A stretch of 64,000 bases of DNA. Origin: Bhargavaea massiliensis (GTDB lineage: Bacteria > Bacillota > Bacilli > Bacillales_A > Planococcaceae). The stretch is taken from positions 1 through 64,000 of the forward strand of contig NZ_JAHBCJ010000010.1 in the NCBI RefSeq assembly GCF_018390575.1. Direction: 5' to 3'. The notes under the pieces were generated by a model, which saw only the letters and a program-made list of their open reading frames with translations, had not been told where the DNA came from and searched no databases. Below are positions 51,113 through 59,718 of the stretch, piece after piece. Each line of letters opens with the position of its first letter. Positions within the stretch are counted from its first letter, which is position 1. Position numbers and translations under genes: made by a program.

Positions 51113-51214
51113 TGTCTTGCTTCCCCCTGCCGGGATGAGGCGCTCCCGTTCTGCGAGCAAAGCATCCAGCCTTTCCATCAGTTGGAGAATATCCTGGATT
51201 GAAATCGGTTTCAT
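51089..51214 (-). CDS. Putative 41-residue cytoplasmic protein
   Basis: The frame encodes MKPISIQDILQLMERLDALL and then a charged, Gly-containing end. An amphipathic helix rich in Leu and Glu spans residues 5-27. AAAGGAG lies 7 nt before ATG 51214, a textbook site, and a terminator overlaps the stop codon. Codon use is like that of neighbours. The product resembles short coiled-coil regulators, but no family is recognised. Confidence 0.6.
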   Translation of the reverse strand: MKPISIQDILQLMERLDALLAERERLIPAGGSKTENALGQK

Positions 51215-51295
51215 TAATATGCTCCTTTGCCCTCTTTTACCAGACTATACGGACAAAGCACCGGGTAATTGTCCGTGGTCTGATAAAATAGGCCG

Positions 51296-52447
51296 TTAGT
51301 AGGAGAAGCGTTTCTTTGTTGAAAAGACGATCAGTGCGGCCGGGACCGTGCAAATGACCATGCCGAGGAACGACAGGCCCGGTTTGACTTCGTAGAGAGC
51401 GCCGCCGAGCAAGGTGAGAAAGGCGGTGCTCAGGCTCATGGCAAATGCGGCGTACAATGCCTGGGCGGGAGCAATCAGGCGGGTCGGCAATTTTTCGGAG
51501 ATATAGCGGATAAATGCGACATGCGCGATGCCGAACGAAGCTGCATGCAGCACCTGTGTGAGGGTGAACATCCATACGGTCGGCATCAGGAAGATCAGCA
51601 CCCAGCGGAGCGTCGAGCCTGCTGCGGCCAGCAGGAACATCCGGGAAGCCGGTGTGTTTCCGAACAGCCGGTCCGCGATGCCGAAAAACAGAATTTCAAA
51701 CAGAATCGCGACATTCAGCACGAGGCCGATTGTGAAACTTGCAACGCCAAGGTCTTCCAGGTATACGAAGCCGTAGTTGTAATAGGATGCGTGCGCGCCC
51801 TGCAGCAGCACCGAGACGGTGAGGACGATCAGGAAACCGCGGTTGCGGACGAGTTCGCGGAACGCACCGGATCGCTTTTGCGGCGGCTTCCCGGGCTCTC
51901 CGTGGCCGAGCGATACAGGGACAGCCGTATATTGAGTGCCCAGCATGAGAAGGAGCCCCGCGAACATCGTCCAGAGAATCGCCTCATTACCGAACAGGGC
52001 AGTGACCGCCCCGATGATCAGAACGGCAACCATATAGCCGGCGGAGCCGTAAGCACGGCTTCGGCTGTAATTGATCCGGTCTTTCTGGATCAGGATCGAG
52101 GCGCTTGTCTCCATCGCCGGGAGCAGATTCGGATAGACCACATTAAGCGCGGCGGTGACGACAAGGATTGCCGTATAGGAGCCTGCCGGTATGTAGAGCA
52201 GGGCAATGATGAATGACAGGACGACGCCAGCCTTCATCACGCCGGCGATCGGGAAGCGCCTTGCCGCCGCAGGGAACAGGAATAGCGTCGAGAACGCCCT
52301 GATGAACATTCCTGTTCCCATGACAGCGCCCGCCTGGAAAACGGTGAGGCCTTTGGCGGAGACGAGCCAGCCCGTCCAATAGGGGAGGAAGACCCCCCAA
52401 GTAAAGAAGAACGCGAAGAAATTCAAGGAGAGCCAGCGAGATTTCAT
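51296..52447 (-). CDS. MFS transporter of the HcaT/MFS_1_like group
   Basis: The 383-residue twelve-helix transporter starts MKSRWLSLNFFAFFFTWGVF and contains SRSRAYGSAGYMVAVLIIG, segments typical of the 3-phenylpropionate permease (HcaT)-like MFS group. ATG 52447 follows GGAGG at 8 nt; the frame is open 88 codons upstream without a ribosome site. The substrate is unknown, with aromatic acids or nucleosides as family examples. No catabolic genes adjoin. Confidence 0.85.
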   Translation of the reverse strand: MKSRWLSLNFFAFFFTWGVFLPYWTGWLVSAKGLTVFQAGAVMGTGMFIRAFSTLFLFPAAARRFPIAGVMKAGVVLSFIIALLYIPAGSYTAILVVTAALNVVYPNLLPAMETSASILIQKDRINYSRSRAYGSAGYMVAVLIIGAVTALFGNEAILWTMFAGLLLMLGTQYTAVPVSLGHGEPGKPPQKRSGAFRELVRNRGFLIVLTVSVLLQGAHASYYNYGFVYLEDLGVASFTIGLVLNVAILFEILFFGIADRLFGNTPASRMFLLAAAGSTLRWVLIFLMPTVWMFTLTQVLHAASFGIAHVAFIRYISEKLPTRLIAPAQALYAAFAMSLSTAFLTLLGGALYEVKPGLSFLGMVICTVPAALIVFSTKKRFSY

Positions 52448-52574
52448 ATTGGATTCCTCCGCACTTAATAGATTGGTCACAAAAGCATCATAGCATAACA
52501 GAGACCGGCGCGGAACAGCGCCGGATATGATACGATAGACCAACGGAAATTCCATGAAAGAAGGGTCACCAAGA

Positions 52575-53480
52575 ATGCGCAGAATGGACGGACGGAAACA
52601 GAAAAGCGAGCGGAAAGGTGTCTGGATTGCTGTCATCGCGACAGTCGTATTACTGATTGGCGGAGCAGCAGTGTATGCCGGCATGAACGGCTGGGATGCT
52701 GACAAAATCAAGGGTGCGCTCGGAGGAGAAACGCCGGATCAGGAGCAGGAAACGGATCCCGCCGAGACCAAAGAAGCGGACAGCGGTGCGAGTACGGCCG
52801 AAGAGGACGATGCGGAAGAAGGCCGGTTGCCTGCAAGCGGCGACGCGACGGAGCATCCGGAGGCAGATCCGCTTGAAGGCATCGGTACATACCTCGAGGG
52901 CCGTGAACTCCCGGCAGAACCGACCTATATTGATGGCATCCTTCTGGCGAACAAAAAGTACCCTCTTCCTTCGAGCTTTGCACCAGGTGAAAGCCCCGAA
53001 GCGCGTGAGGCATTCGAGGAAATGGCTGCGGAGGCGCTGCTGGAAGGGTTTGACCTGGACGCTTTCAGCACGTTCAGGACGTTCGAGCGGCAACAGGAGC
53101 TGTACGACCGGTACGTCGAGCGTGACGGCGTAGAGGCAGCGGACCGCTACAGCGCGCGTCCCGGGTATTCGGAACACCAGACCGGCCTCGCTTTTGACAT
53201 TGGGGAGGCGACACAGCCTCAGCATTACGCCCGCGAATCGTTTGGCGATACGCCGGCGGGACAGTGGCTTTTCGCCAATGCCCACCGATACGGCTTTGTC
53301 CTCCGTTATCCGGAAGGAAAGGAAGACATCACCGGCTACATGTATGAGTCGTGGCACTACCGTTACGTGGGCAAGGAAGTGGCAGGCCGGATCCACTCGC
53401 TCGGCATCACCCTGGAAGAATACCTGCTTGTGAAGGACGGCCACGCCAAGCCGTCTGAGCCGTCTGAGCCGGAGAAATAA
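52575..53480 (+). CDS. VanY-type D-Ala-D-Ala carboxypeptidase
   Basis: The 301-residue protein has an N-terminal membrane anchor (about 17-40), an acidic Glu/Ser-rich linker (about 50-105) and a peptidase M15B domain. The zinc and catalytic motifs are SEHQTGLAFDIG (S-x-H-x6-D) and ESWHYRYVG (catalytic Glu and His ligand). It trims D-alanine from peptidoglycan stem peptides outside the cell (YcdD/YodJ/LdcB relatives). ATG 52575 follows GAAGGG. A PSEPSEPE tail is a short repeat. The strong terminator at 53529 ends it. Confidence 0.93.
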   Translation: MRRMDGRKQKSERKGVWIAVIATVVLLIGGAAVYAGMNGWDADKIKGALGGETPDQEQETDPAETKEADSGASTAEEDDAEEGRLPASGDATEHPEADPLEGIGTYLEGRELPAEPTYIDGILLANKKYPLPSSFAPGESPEAREAFEEMAAEALLEGFDLDAFSTFRTFERQQELYDRYVERDGVEAADRYSARPGYSEHQTGLAFDIGEATQPQHYARESFGDTPAGQWLFANAHRYGFVLRYPEGKEDITGYMYESWHYRYVGKEVAGRIHSLGITLEEYLLVKDGHAKPSEPSEPEK

Positions 53481-53528
53481 GGCGAGAGGCTTTGAAGTGA
53501 GGTAGCCTGAAAGAAAGTATGGCAGAAG

Positions 53529-53570
53529 AAGCCCTCCCGCACGGAACTCACCGTGCGGGAGGGCTTTTTG
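53529..53570. terminator. Terminator between the VanY-type and cls genes
   Basis: A 16-bp perfect stem, AAGCCCTCCCGCACGG with CCGTGCGGGAGGGCTT, ends in a T run. It lies between convergent genes. Confidence 0.92.
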
Positions 53571-53576
53571 CTGCCA

Positions 53577-55028
53577 TTATAAGATCGGCGACAGGAGGCG
53601 GGAAACGGATTCCTTGAACCGGATATTGGTGGTCCGGTTCTCGTAGGCTTCAAAAGTCAATTCTGTTGAAAGCCGCATATCCTGTTCAAACAGTTCTGCG
53701 AGTTCATGGGATTTTTCCCGGTCATAGAGAAATGCGTTGATCTCGAAATTCAGCTTAAAGCTGCGGACGTCGATGTTGGCGGTTCCAACAGTCGCTACCT
53801 CATCATCGACCACGATCATTTTTGCATGGATAAAGCCATTTTCATAAATATAGACTTTGGCGCCCGCGCGGAGCAGGATGCCGACATGCGAATAGGTCGC
53901 CCAGTAGACAAACATGTGGTCTGGCTTGTTCGGGATCATGATGCGGACATCGATGCCCGACAAGCAGGCGATCCGCAGGGCATCTAGGAAACTGGCATCC
54001 GGGATAAAGTACGGCGTCTGGATGTAAATGTACTTTTTCGCCAGATGGATCATCTTCAGGTAGCCGTCCTTGATCTGCTCCCATTGTTCATCCGGGCCGC
54101 TTGATACAATCTGCAGGCCGACGGAACCTTTCCTGGGGATGGCCGGGAAATAGCGCTCATGGTACTCGATGTCATGGGAGGCGGAAGCCTGGTTCCAGTC
54201 CAGGATGAACCGCGTCTGGAGCGGATGGACGGCGCTGCCCTCGATCCTGAGGTGTGTATCGCGCCAGTAACCGAACCTGCGGTTCAGTCCGAGATACTCA
54301 TCCCCGACATTGAAGCCGCCCACATAGCCGACGCGGCCGTCGATGATCGCGATCTTACGGTGGTTCCGGTAGTTCATACGGGGGTTGATGAGCGGCAGGA
54401 TCGCAGGGAAAAAGGCCTCCACTTCGCCGCCCACCGCCATCAGATCACGAAAATGCCGTTTTCTGAGCCCTCGTGAGCCGATATCATCGAAGAGAACCCG
54501 TACTTTGACTCCGCTTTTTGCTTTCCGGATGAGAGTATCCAGGATGCGCTGTCCCAGATTATCGAGCCTGAAAATATAGTATTGGATATGGATATGATCT
54601 TTGGCGTGTTCGAGGTCATCCAAAAGCGCCTCGAATTTTCTCCCGCCGTCATTGAAAATCTCCACATCGTTGTCCTGTGTCAGGAGGGCGTGGTTGTTCC
54701 TGAGATGCAGGTACACCATGTCCCGGTAATGGGCGGTGTCGTCCAGCCTGAAGTCGAACGTGCCGTCCTCGATCGCCTCGATCTGGTAATTGACAAGTTG
54801 CTCAATCCCGATTTTGTTCCTGTCTTCCCAGCGGAACAGCTGCTTTTTCCGCAGCTGCCTGCCGAACATCAGATAAATGAAGAATCCGAAAATAGGGATG
54901 AAGAACAGGACCAGAAGCCAGGCCCAGGTGGAAGTCGGATCGCGCCGCTCGAGGAAAATCAGGGCAATCGCGAGAAAGATGTTCAGGATGAAGACCGCGG
55001 CCGTCGCGTACGTGATGAACTGTGCCAT
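53577..55028 (-). CDS. cls: Cardiolipin synthase
   Basis: The 483-residue membrane enzyme of the phospholipase D superfamily condenses two phosphatidylglycerols to cardiolipin. Two N-terminal membrane helices are followed by two PLD domains with HRKIAIIDGRVGYVGG (HxK-x4-D) and HAKMIVVDDEVATVGTAN, both complete. Length is standard for ClsA-type Firmicute enzymes. GGAGG lies 5 nt before ATG 55028. Confidence 0.96.
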   Translation of the reverse strand: MAQFITYATAAVFILNIFLAIALIFLERRDPTSTWAWLLVLFFIPIFGFFIYLMFGRQLRKKQLFRWEDRNKIGIEQLVNYQIEAIEDGTFDFRLDDTAHYRDMVYLHLRNNHALLTQDNDVEIFNDGGRKFEALLDDLEHAKDHIHIQYYIFRLDNLGQRILDTLIRKAKSGVKVRVLFDDIGSRGLRKRHFRDLMAVGGEVEAFFPAILPLINPRMNYRNHRKIAIIDGRVGYVGGFNVGDEYLGLNRRFGYWRDTHLRIEGSAVHPLQTRFILDWNQASASHDIEYHERYFPAIPRKGSVGLQIVSSGPDEQWEQIKDGYLKMIHLAKKYIYIQTPYFIPDASFLDALRIACLSGIDVRIMIPNKPDHMFVYWATYSHVGILLRAGAKVYIYENGFIHAKMIVVDDEVATVGTANIDVRSFKLNFEINAFLYDREKSHELAELFEQDMRLSTELTFEAYENRTTNIRFKESVSRLLSPIL

Positions 55029-55219
55029 GAAAACCTCCAGTTGCGTATGATCTGTCTAAGGACAGTATACCGTTAGGTCGCCGAAAACACGAATGGAGAT
55101 AGAGGATGCTGATAAAACCTACTTGACTTATAGGATTAAACATTTTATTCTAATGCTTGTGCTTTTGAAAAACGATTCCTCCGCGGGGGAACATCATGAT
55201 AATCATTGGGGGAGTAATT

Positions 55220-56611
55220 ATGAATACTTGGCTGGTCGTTATCAACATTGCCGCCATGCTCGTTCTCGTCGGTGTCCTGTTTTATATGCAGCGCCGGCAT
55301 GTCTCGTTCTCGAACCGCGTCTTTGCGGGCCTCGGGCTCGGCATTCTTTTCGGCCTTGCACTGCACCTCATCTACGGAACCGAGTCGGAAGTTCTGGCCG
55401 ATTCCGTTGACTGGTTCAACATACTCGGCACGGGCTATGTCCGTTTTCTTCAGATGATTGTCATGCCGCTCGTCTTCATTTCGATTTTGGCCGCGTTCAC
55501 CAAAGTGACTACAGGCAAAAACTTCGGGAAGACGGCAGGCCTGGTGCTCGGCATGCTGGTCGGCACGACCGCACTCGCAGCCGCTATCGGCATCGGCTCG
55601 GCACTTGCCTTTAACCTGGATGCATCCGACCTTGTGCAAGGCACGGCCGAAGTGGAGCGCGGGGCGGACCTGGAGCAGCGCTCGACGGAAGTGGCCGACA
55701 AGACCCTGCCACAGCAGATCACCGAGCTGATTCCGGCCAACCCGTTTCTTGACTTGACGGGCGCCCGTCCGACTTCCACGATCGGTGTTGTCATCTTTGC
55801 CGCGTTCCTGGGCGTTGCCTATCTCGGTATCGGACGAAAAGAGCCGGAAAACGCCGCAATGGTGAAAAAAGGCATCGATGCGATTTATGCGCTTGTCATG
55901 CGTGTCGTCAAGCTCATCCTCCGCCTGACGCCGTACGGCATCCTTGCAATCATGGCCCGCACGGTCGCAACGTCCGATTTCGGGGCGATCGCCAACCTCG
56001 GCAAGTTCGTCATCGCATCTTATGTGGCGCTGATCGCCATGTTCCTGGTTCATCTGGTCATCATTACGCTTAACGGTCTTAACCCGATCACGTACCTGAA
56101 GAAAACGTCTGAGACGCTTCTTTTCGCGTTCACTTCCCGTTCCAGCGCGGGTACGCTGCCGCTCAACATCAAAACGCAGACGGACCGTCTCGGCCTTCCG
56201 GATGCGACCGCGAACTTCGCGGGATCATTCGGCCTGTCGATCGGGCAGAATGGCTGCGCGGGGATTTATCCGGCGATGCTTGCCGTCATGATCGCGCCGT
56301 CTGTCGGCATCAATCCGCTTGATCCCGGCTTTATCGCGACGCTCATTGCGGTTGTCGCAATCAGCTCGTTCGGCGTAGCGGGCGTCGGCGGCGGTGCCAC
56401 CTTTGCCGCGATCCTCGTTTTGTCGGCGATGAATCTGCCGGTCGCGCTTGCCGGTGTGCTCATCTCTGTCGAGCCGCTTATCGACATGGGCCGGACCGCC
56501 CTTAACGTCAGCGGCTCGATGACCGCGGGCGTCACGGCGGCCACCGTGAACAAAGAAGTCGACCGGGATGTCTACAACGGCGACCTCCGCACCCAGCCAA
56601 TTGACGCTTAA
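55220..56611 (+). CDS. tcyP: L-cystine symporter TcyP
   Basis: This 463-residue DAACS-family transporter takes up cystine with sodium or protons. It has eight membrane segments, two re-entrant loops and the family motifs FTSRSSAGTLPLNI, FAGSFGLSIGQNGCAGIYPA and PLIDMGRTALNVSGSMTAG. Upstream codons to 55196 are in frame, but GGGGG 7 nt before ATG 55220 fixes the start. A TTGACT element at about 55128 may be the -35 box. I cannot confirm a CymR site. Confidence 0.93.
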   Translation: MNTWLVVINIAAMLVLVGVLFYMQRRHVSFSNRVFAGLGLGILFGLALHLIYGTESEVLADSVDWFNILGTGYVRFLQMIVMPLVFISILAAFTKVTTGKNFGKTAGLVLGMLVGTTALAAAIGIGSALAFNLDASDLVQGTAEVERGADLEQRSTEVADKTLPQQITELIPANPFLDLTGARPTSTIGVVIFAAFLGVAYLGIGRKEPENAAMVKKGIDAIYALVMRVVKLILRLTPYGILAIMARTVATSDFGAIANLGKFVIASYVALIAMFLVHLVIITLNGLNPITYLKKTSETLLFAFTSRSSAGTLPLNIKTQTDRLGLPDATANFAGSFGLSIGQNGCAGIYPAMLAVMIAPSVGINPLDPGFIATLIAVVAISSFGVAGVGGGATFAAILVLSAMNLPVALAGVLISVEPLIDMGRTALNVSGSMTAGVTAATVNKEVDRDVYNGDLRTQPIDA

Positions 56612-56618
56612 ATCTAAG

Positions 56619-56655
56619 AAGATGCCGTCCCGTTAAAAGGACGGCATCTTTTTTA
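56619..56655. terminator. Terminator between tcyP and the TPR regulator gene
   Basis: A 12-bp stem, AAGATGCCGTCC with GGACGGCATCTT, is followed by T runs. It lies between convergent genes and touches the regulator stop codon. Confidence 0.92.
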
Positions 56656-57897
56656 TAGGCTGTTCAGCTTTGTATGTACCTGCTCCACCCGGTCTTTGTA
56701 TGGAGTCCCGGGAAGGAAAGCGATACGCTCATGGACATCACGGATCAGGTCCAGCGCTTCGCCCGTTTTGCCGGTGGCCCAGAGGGATTCCGCTTTATAG
56801 GCTTCCCCCTCCATGAAGATTGACAGGTCGATCGGATGGTGGATATACTCCCGCGGGACGAGTGCCCGTTCAAACGCCTCGAGCGCTTCCTGGTGGCGGC
56901 CCAGTCCGGATAGGGCCTTCCCGACTTCAAGTGACAGGTACGGCGAGTGGAGCGGGTCCGACAGGGCGGCAACCTTATCTTCCGGCCAACCCTTGATCTG
57001 GCGGTGTGCTGAGGCATGGTCATTCCGGAATGAGTTCAGTTCATGGACATCGAGAAACGCCAAGAAACCGCCGGCTTCCTTGTCATCTGCAAACTCTGCG
57101 TATTGGCGAAGCTTTTTTCGGAAACGCTCATATTCATCTGCCATTCCTGCCATCAGCGCATGGATCGAAGCCAGGCGGTACCAGTCGCTCATATGGTAGT
57201 AAAGATCATTCTCCCGGGAAAACGCAAGGGCGCTTTCCATGACAGCCATTGCTTCTTCCGTTTGGCCGACTGCATAAAGAAGGACGGCCTGCAGGTAATC
57301 AAAGTCAAGACGGGTCATCGGTTCGATGAACAGTCTCTTTTCTTCGATCGCTTTCCGCTCTTTGAGCATCACCTCGAGCGCACGGTCATAGTCACGCTCC
57401 GTAAAGTGCACCTGGGCGCGAAACATCCCGATTGCGGCGCGTCTTGGGATGATGTTCAGCGAATCATAGATGTCGGCTGCCCGGTCGATCGGTTCTTCCC
57501 ATCCGGCCTCTTCCAGGTAATGGAGGGACCGACCGTACATTTCGAGCAGCCGGCCGGATTCGTAGCCTTCTCCCATTTGGCCCATATGGGGTCTGATAAG
57601 ATTTACGAGGCGCTGTCTGGCTTCCTTCGCCCAGTCATCGATCAGCCTGACTGAGTTGTATTCCTCTGCCTGATCCAACAGCTCCCTCAGCTCCTCGCGG
57701 CTGCTTTGTTCAAGCAGGGCGGAGGCGGATACGTTCAGCTGTTCAGCAATATGTGTCAGGCTCTCCATCGATGGTCTGGCCTTGTTGTTTTCAATCAGGG
57801 AAAGCATTCCCTTCGACATTTTGTCGCCGGCCAGTTCCTGCAGAGTCATCTTCCGGTTTTTTCGCAGCCGGCGAATTCGTTCACCCAATGTGTCCAA
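56653..57897 (-). CDS. HTH-TPR regulator (RRNPP-like architecture)
   Basis: The 414-residue protein has an N-terminal Xre-type helix-turn-helix (residues about 5-60). It contains TLGERIRRLRKNRKMTLQEL and the recognition part MSKGMLSLIENNKARPS. About 340 residues of helical TPR-like repeats follow. Domain order and size match peptide-sensing regulators such as NprR. No adjacent propeptide gene follows it; the only short ORF is divergent at 58013. The start is TTG 57897 behind GGAGG; a longer frame to 58080 runs through the promoter. Its -10 box lies in a GTTTAAT-N3-ATTAAAC palindrome, so autoregulation is likely. Confidence 0.82.
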   Translation of the reverse strand: MDTLGERIRRLRKNRKMTLQELAGDKMSKGMLSLIENNKARPSMESLTHIAEQLNVSASALLEQSSREELRELLDQAEEYNSVRLIDDWAKEARQRLVNLIRPHMGQMGEGYESGRLLEMYGRSLHYLEEAGWEEPIDRAADIYDSLNIIPRRAAIGMFRAQVHFTERDYDRALEVMLKERKAIEEKRLFIEPMTRLDFDYLQAVLLYAVGQTEEAMAVMESALAFSRENDLYYHMSDWYRLASIHALMAGMADEYERFRKKLRQYAEFADDKEAGGFLAFLDVHELNSFRNDHASAHRQIKGWPEDKVAALSDPLHSPYLSLEVGKALSGLGRHQEALEAFERALVPREYIHHPIDLSIFMEGEAYKAESLWATGKTGEALDLIRDVHERIAFLPGTPYKDRVEQVHTKLNSL

Positions 57898-57926
57898 AAA
57901 GGGAACACCTCCAATCATCGTCCATA

Positions 57927-57960
57927 GTTTAATTGTATTAAACAATTCCTTGCTTGTGAA
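57927..57960 (-). promoter_or_regulatory. Promoter of the TPR regulator with palindrome 1
   Basis: On the minus strand TTCACA (57955-57960), 17 nt, TACAAT (57932-57937). The -10 box lies inside GTTTAAT-TGT-ATTAAAC (57927-57943), a perfect 7-3-7 palindrome. Confidence 0.75.
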
Positions 57961-57997
57961 GAGGGAGCATGTTATGATTTGTTTAATTAAATTAAAC
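57950..57997 (+). promoter_or_regulatory. Promoter of the 58-codon ORF with palindrome 2
   Basis: On the plus strand TTGCTT (57950-57955), 17 nt, TATGAT (57973-57978). The perfect palindrome GTTTAAT-TAA-ATTAAAC (57981-57997) covers the expected start point, a classical repressor position. Its centre is 54 bp from that of palindrome 1. Confidence 0.75.
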
Positions 57998-58012
57998 AGG
58001 GAGGAAAACAGC

Positions 58013-58189
58013 ATGGAACAAACCATGAGTCTGCGCCAGGCAACGTTACTTCTTTTGAGGGTAATTGCAAGCAAATTCATTTTAACATCGGGACAGAAGA
58101 GCAGACACGCAGAACCACGGAGAAAGCCGGTGTTTCAAAAGCCGGATCAGTCTGGTGCAGAGGTCATGAAACCGCGTCGCTGGCTATAA
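58013..58189 (+). CDS. 58-residue ORF resembling the start of the downstream MFS protein
   Basis: The frame begins MEQTMSLRQATLLLLRVIAS and has a good ribosome site (GGGAGG, 8 nt). Aligned without gaps to the MFS protein at 58294, 10 of the first 23 residues are identical (M-Q-M-R-AT-ASK-I pattern). After residue 28 the similarity stops. The last codons (EVMKPRRWL) again recall the MFS start at DNA level. It may be a truncated duplicate of the MFS gene, or a real small peptide with a basic, hydrophobic N-terminal half. Its promoter and operator argue that it is at least transcribed. Confidence 0.5.
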   Translation: MEQTMSLRQATLLLLRVIASKFILTSGQKSRHAEPRRKPVFQKPDQSGAEVMKPRRWL

Positions 58190-58209
58190 CTTATTTTTTT
58201 GGCCATAAA

Positions 58210-58261
58210 GTTTAATTAGATTTAACTATTTCTTGTTTCTGCAAAAACACAGTGCTAAGAT
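58210..58261 (+). promoter_or_regulatory. Promoter of the MFS gene with palindrome 3
   Basis: TTGTTT (58233-58238), 17 nt, TAAGAT (58256-58261). The palindrome GTTTAAT-TAG-ATTTAAC (58210-58226, one mismatch) lies just upstream of the -35 box, a position more usual for an activator site. Confidence 0.65.
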
Positions 58262-58293
58262 TTAGACAATTCATTTAGTGAGGAGCGCAGAAA

Positions 58294-59613
58294 ATGGATC
58301 AGGCCATGAAACGCCGTCGCGCCACTTATCATATCTGGACGTTCACGGCGAGCAAGCTGATTTCCGCATTTGGTGCCCAGGTCTATACGTTTGCCATCAG
58401 TTTCTACATTCTTCAGCTCACAGGGTCCGCGACAAGCTTTGCGATGAACCTGATCTGCAGCATTTTGCCCCGGACAATTGCGGCACCGTTCGCCGGCTAT
58501 GCTGCGGACCGATGGCCGAAAAAGACGATTGTCCTCACAGCCCAGGGAGCCATTGTGCTGTCGGTCGGCGGATTGCTTGCGGTCAGCCTGATTTACGGGC
58601 TCTCACTCCCGGCCATCTATATCACGACTGCCGTCATTTCGCTTGCCGCATCGTTTTCAGGGGTGTCATTTTCCGCGGCCATCACCGGCCTGGTGGATGA
58701 GGAACGTATCCAGAAGGCGATGTCGCTGAATCAGATGTCGATTTCCATCGCCGCGATCGGTGCGCCTGCCGTCGGCGGATTGCTTTACGGCACGGTTTCA
58801 ATGAAGCTGTTCCTCATCCTGTTCATGGCGGCCGAAGCGGTCGCGCTTGCCCTGGAAGCGACGATGAACTTCCGGCTCTTTAACCGTAAAGCTGACGCGG
58901 GAGAAGCGACCGGGGAAGGGGCAGCAAAGGAGCCGCTCCTGCAGAGCATGAAAGCGGGACTCGCTTACCTGAAAACACAGCCGATCATCCTGTCGATCAT
59001 TTGGATCTCGCTGTTCATCAACTTTCTGTTCGGGGCATTCCAGGTCGGCTATTCCTACATTCTCATTGAAAAGATGAAAATGGCCTCGGAGCACTTCGGC
59101 ATGACGGAAGGGGCGTTTGCGGTCGGAATGCTTCTCATGTCGATTTACCTGAGTGTCAGGAAAGAAGTGAAGTATCCGCTGCTCGTCTCCAAGTGGGGCA
59201 TCGTGACGATGGGGCTGATCATGGCGTCTGTCGCACTGCCGCTTCTGGTCAGCCTCCCGTACACAGGGCTCTTCATCTTCTACGCGTCCGTCATGTTCGC
59301 ATTCGGGCTGGTCATGATCCTCGTCAACACACCGATCCAGGTCATGATGCAAAAAGGCGTGGATGACGATTACAAAGGCCGAGTGTTCGCGATCCTCGAG
59401 ACGATGGCGATGGCACTCATGCCACTTGGCACGGTACTGTACGGCTTCCTGTACGACCTGCTTCCTGCCGAGTGGATCCTCCTCGTCTCGGCAACCGTGC
59501 TGATTGCGGTTGTCCTGACGTTGGCCCGCCCGTCCGTAGTCCGGAAAGCACACCCTGAACTGGCTAACAGACATCAGAAAGGGACGGAGAATCCGGCGCC
59601 TGCAGCAAAATAA
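58294..59613 (+). CDS. MFS efflux transporter
   Basis: The 439-residue protein of the macrolide-efflux-like MFS_3 group has twelve membrane helices. Helix 2-3 motif is GYAADRWPKKT, and the central loop is charged (FNRKADAGEATGEGAAKE). Proteins of this group export macrolides or peptides. GAGGAG lies 8 nt before ATG 58294. The gene shares the GTTTAAT palindrome with the divergent TPR regulator, so it is the probable main target. A terminator follows at 59628. Confidence 0.87.
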   Translation: MDQAMKRRRATYHIWTFTASKLISAFGAQVYTFAISFYILQLTGSATSFAMNLICSILPRTIAAPFAGYAADRWPKKTIVLTAQGAIVLSVGGLLAVSLIYGLSLPAIYITTAVISLAASFSGVSFSAAITGLVDEERIQKAMSLNQMSISIAAIGAPAVGGLLYGTVSMKLFLILFMAAEAVALALEATMNFRLFNRKADAGEATGEGAAKEPLLQSMKAGLAYLKTQPIILSIIWISLFINFLFGAFQVGYSYILIEKMKMASEHFGMTEGAFAVGMLLMSIYLSVRKEVKYPLLVSKWGIVTMGLIMASVALPLLVSLPYTGLFIFYASVMFAFGLVMILVNTPIQVMMQKGVDDDYKGRVFAILETMAMALMPLGTVLYGFLYDLLPAEWILLVSATVLIAVVLTLARPSVVRKAHPELANRHQKGTENPAPAAK

Positions 59614-59627
59614 ATACGAAGCGGCAG

Positions 59628-59663
59628 ACCGGACGGGAGCTCATCACCCGTCCGGTTTTGTTT
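59628..59663 (+). terminator. Terminator of the MFS gene
   Basis: A 10-bp stem, ACCGGACGGG with CCCGTCCGGT, is followed by TTTTGTTT. Confidence 0.9.
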
Positions 59664-59718
59664 AGCAGGATTTTCCTCTATAATGGGCGTAAAGTATGAC
59701 CGGGATGGGGGATCATCG

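Noticed and set aside
57898-58080. Extended N-terminus of the TPR regulator
   Set aside because: These codons would cross its own promoter and both operators. TTG 57897 with GGAGG is the consistent start.
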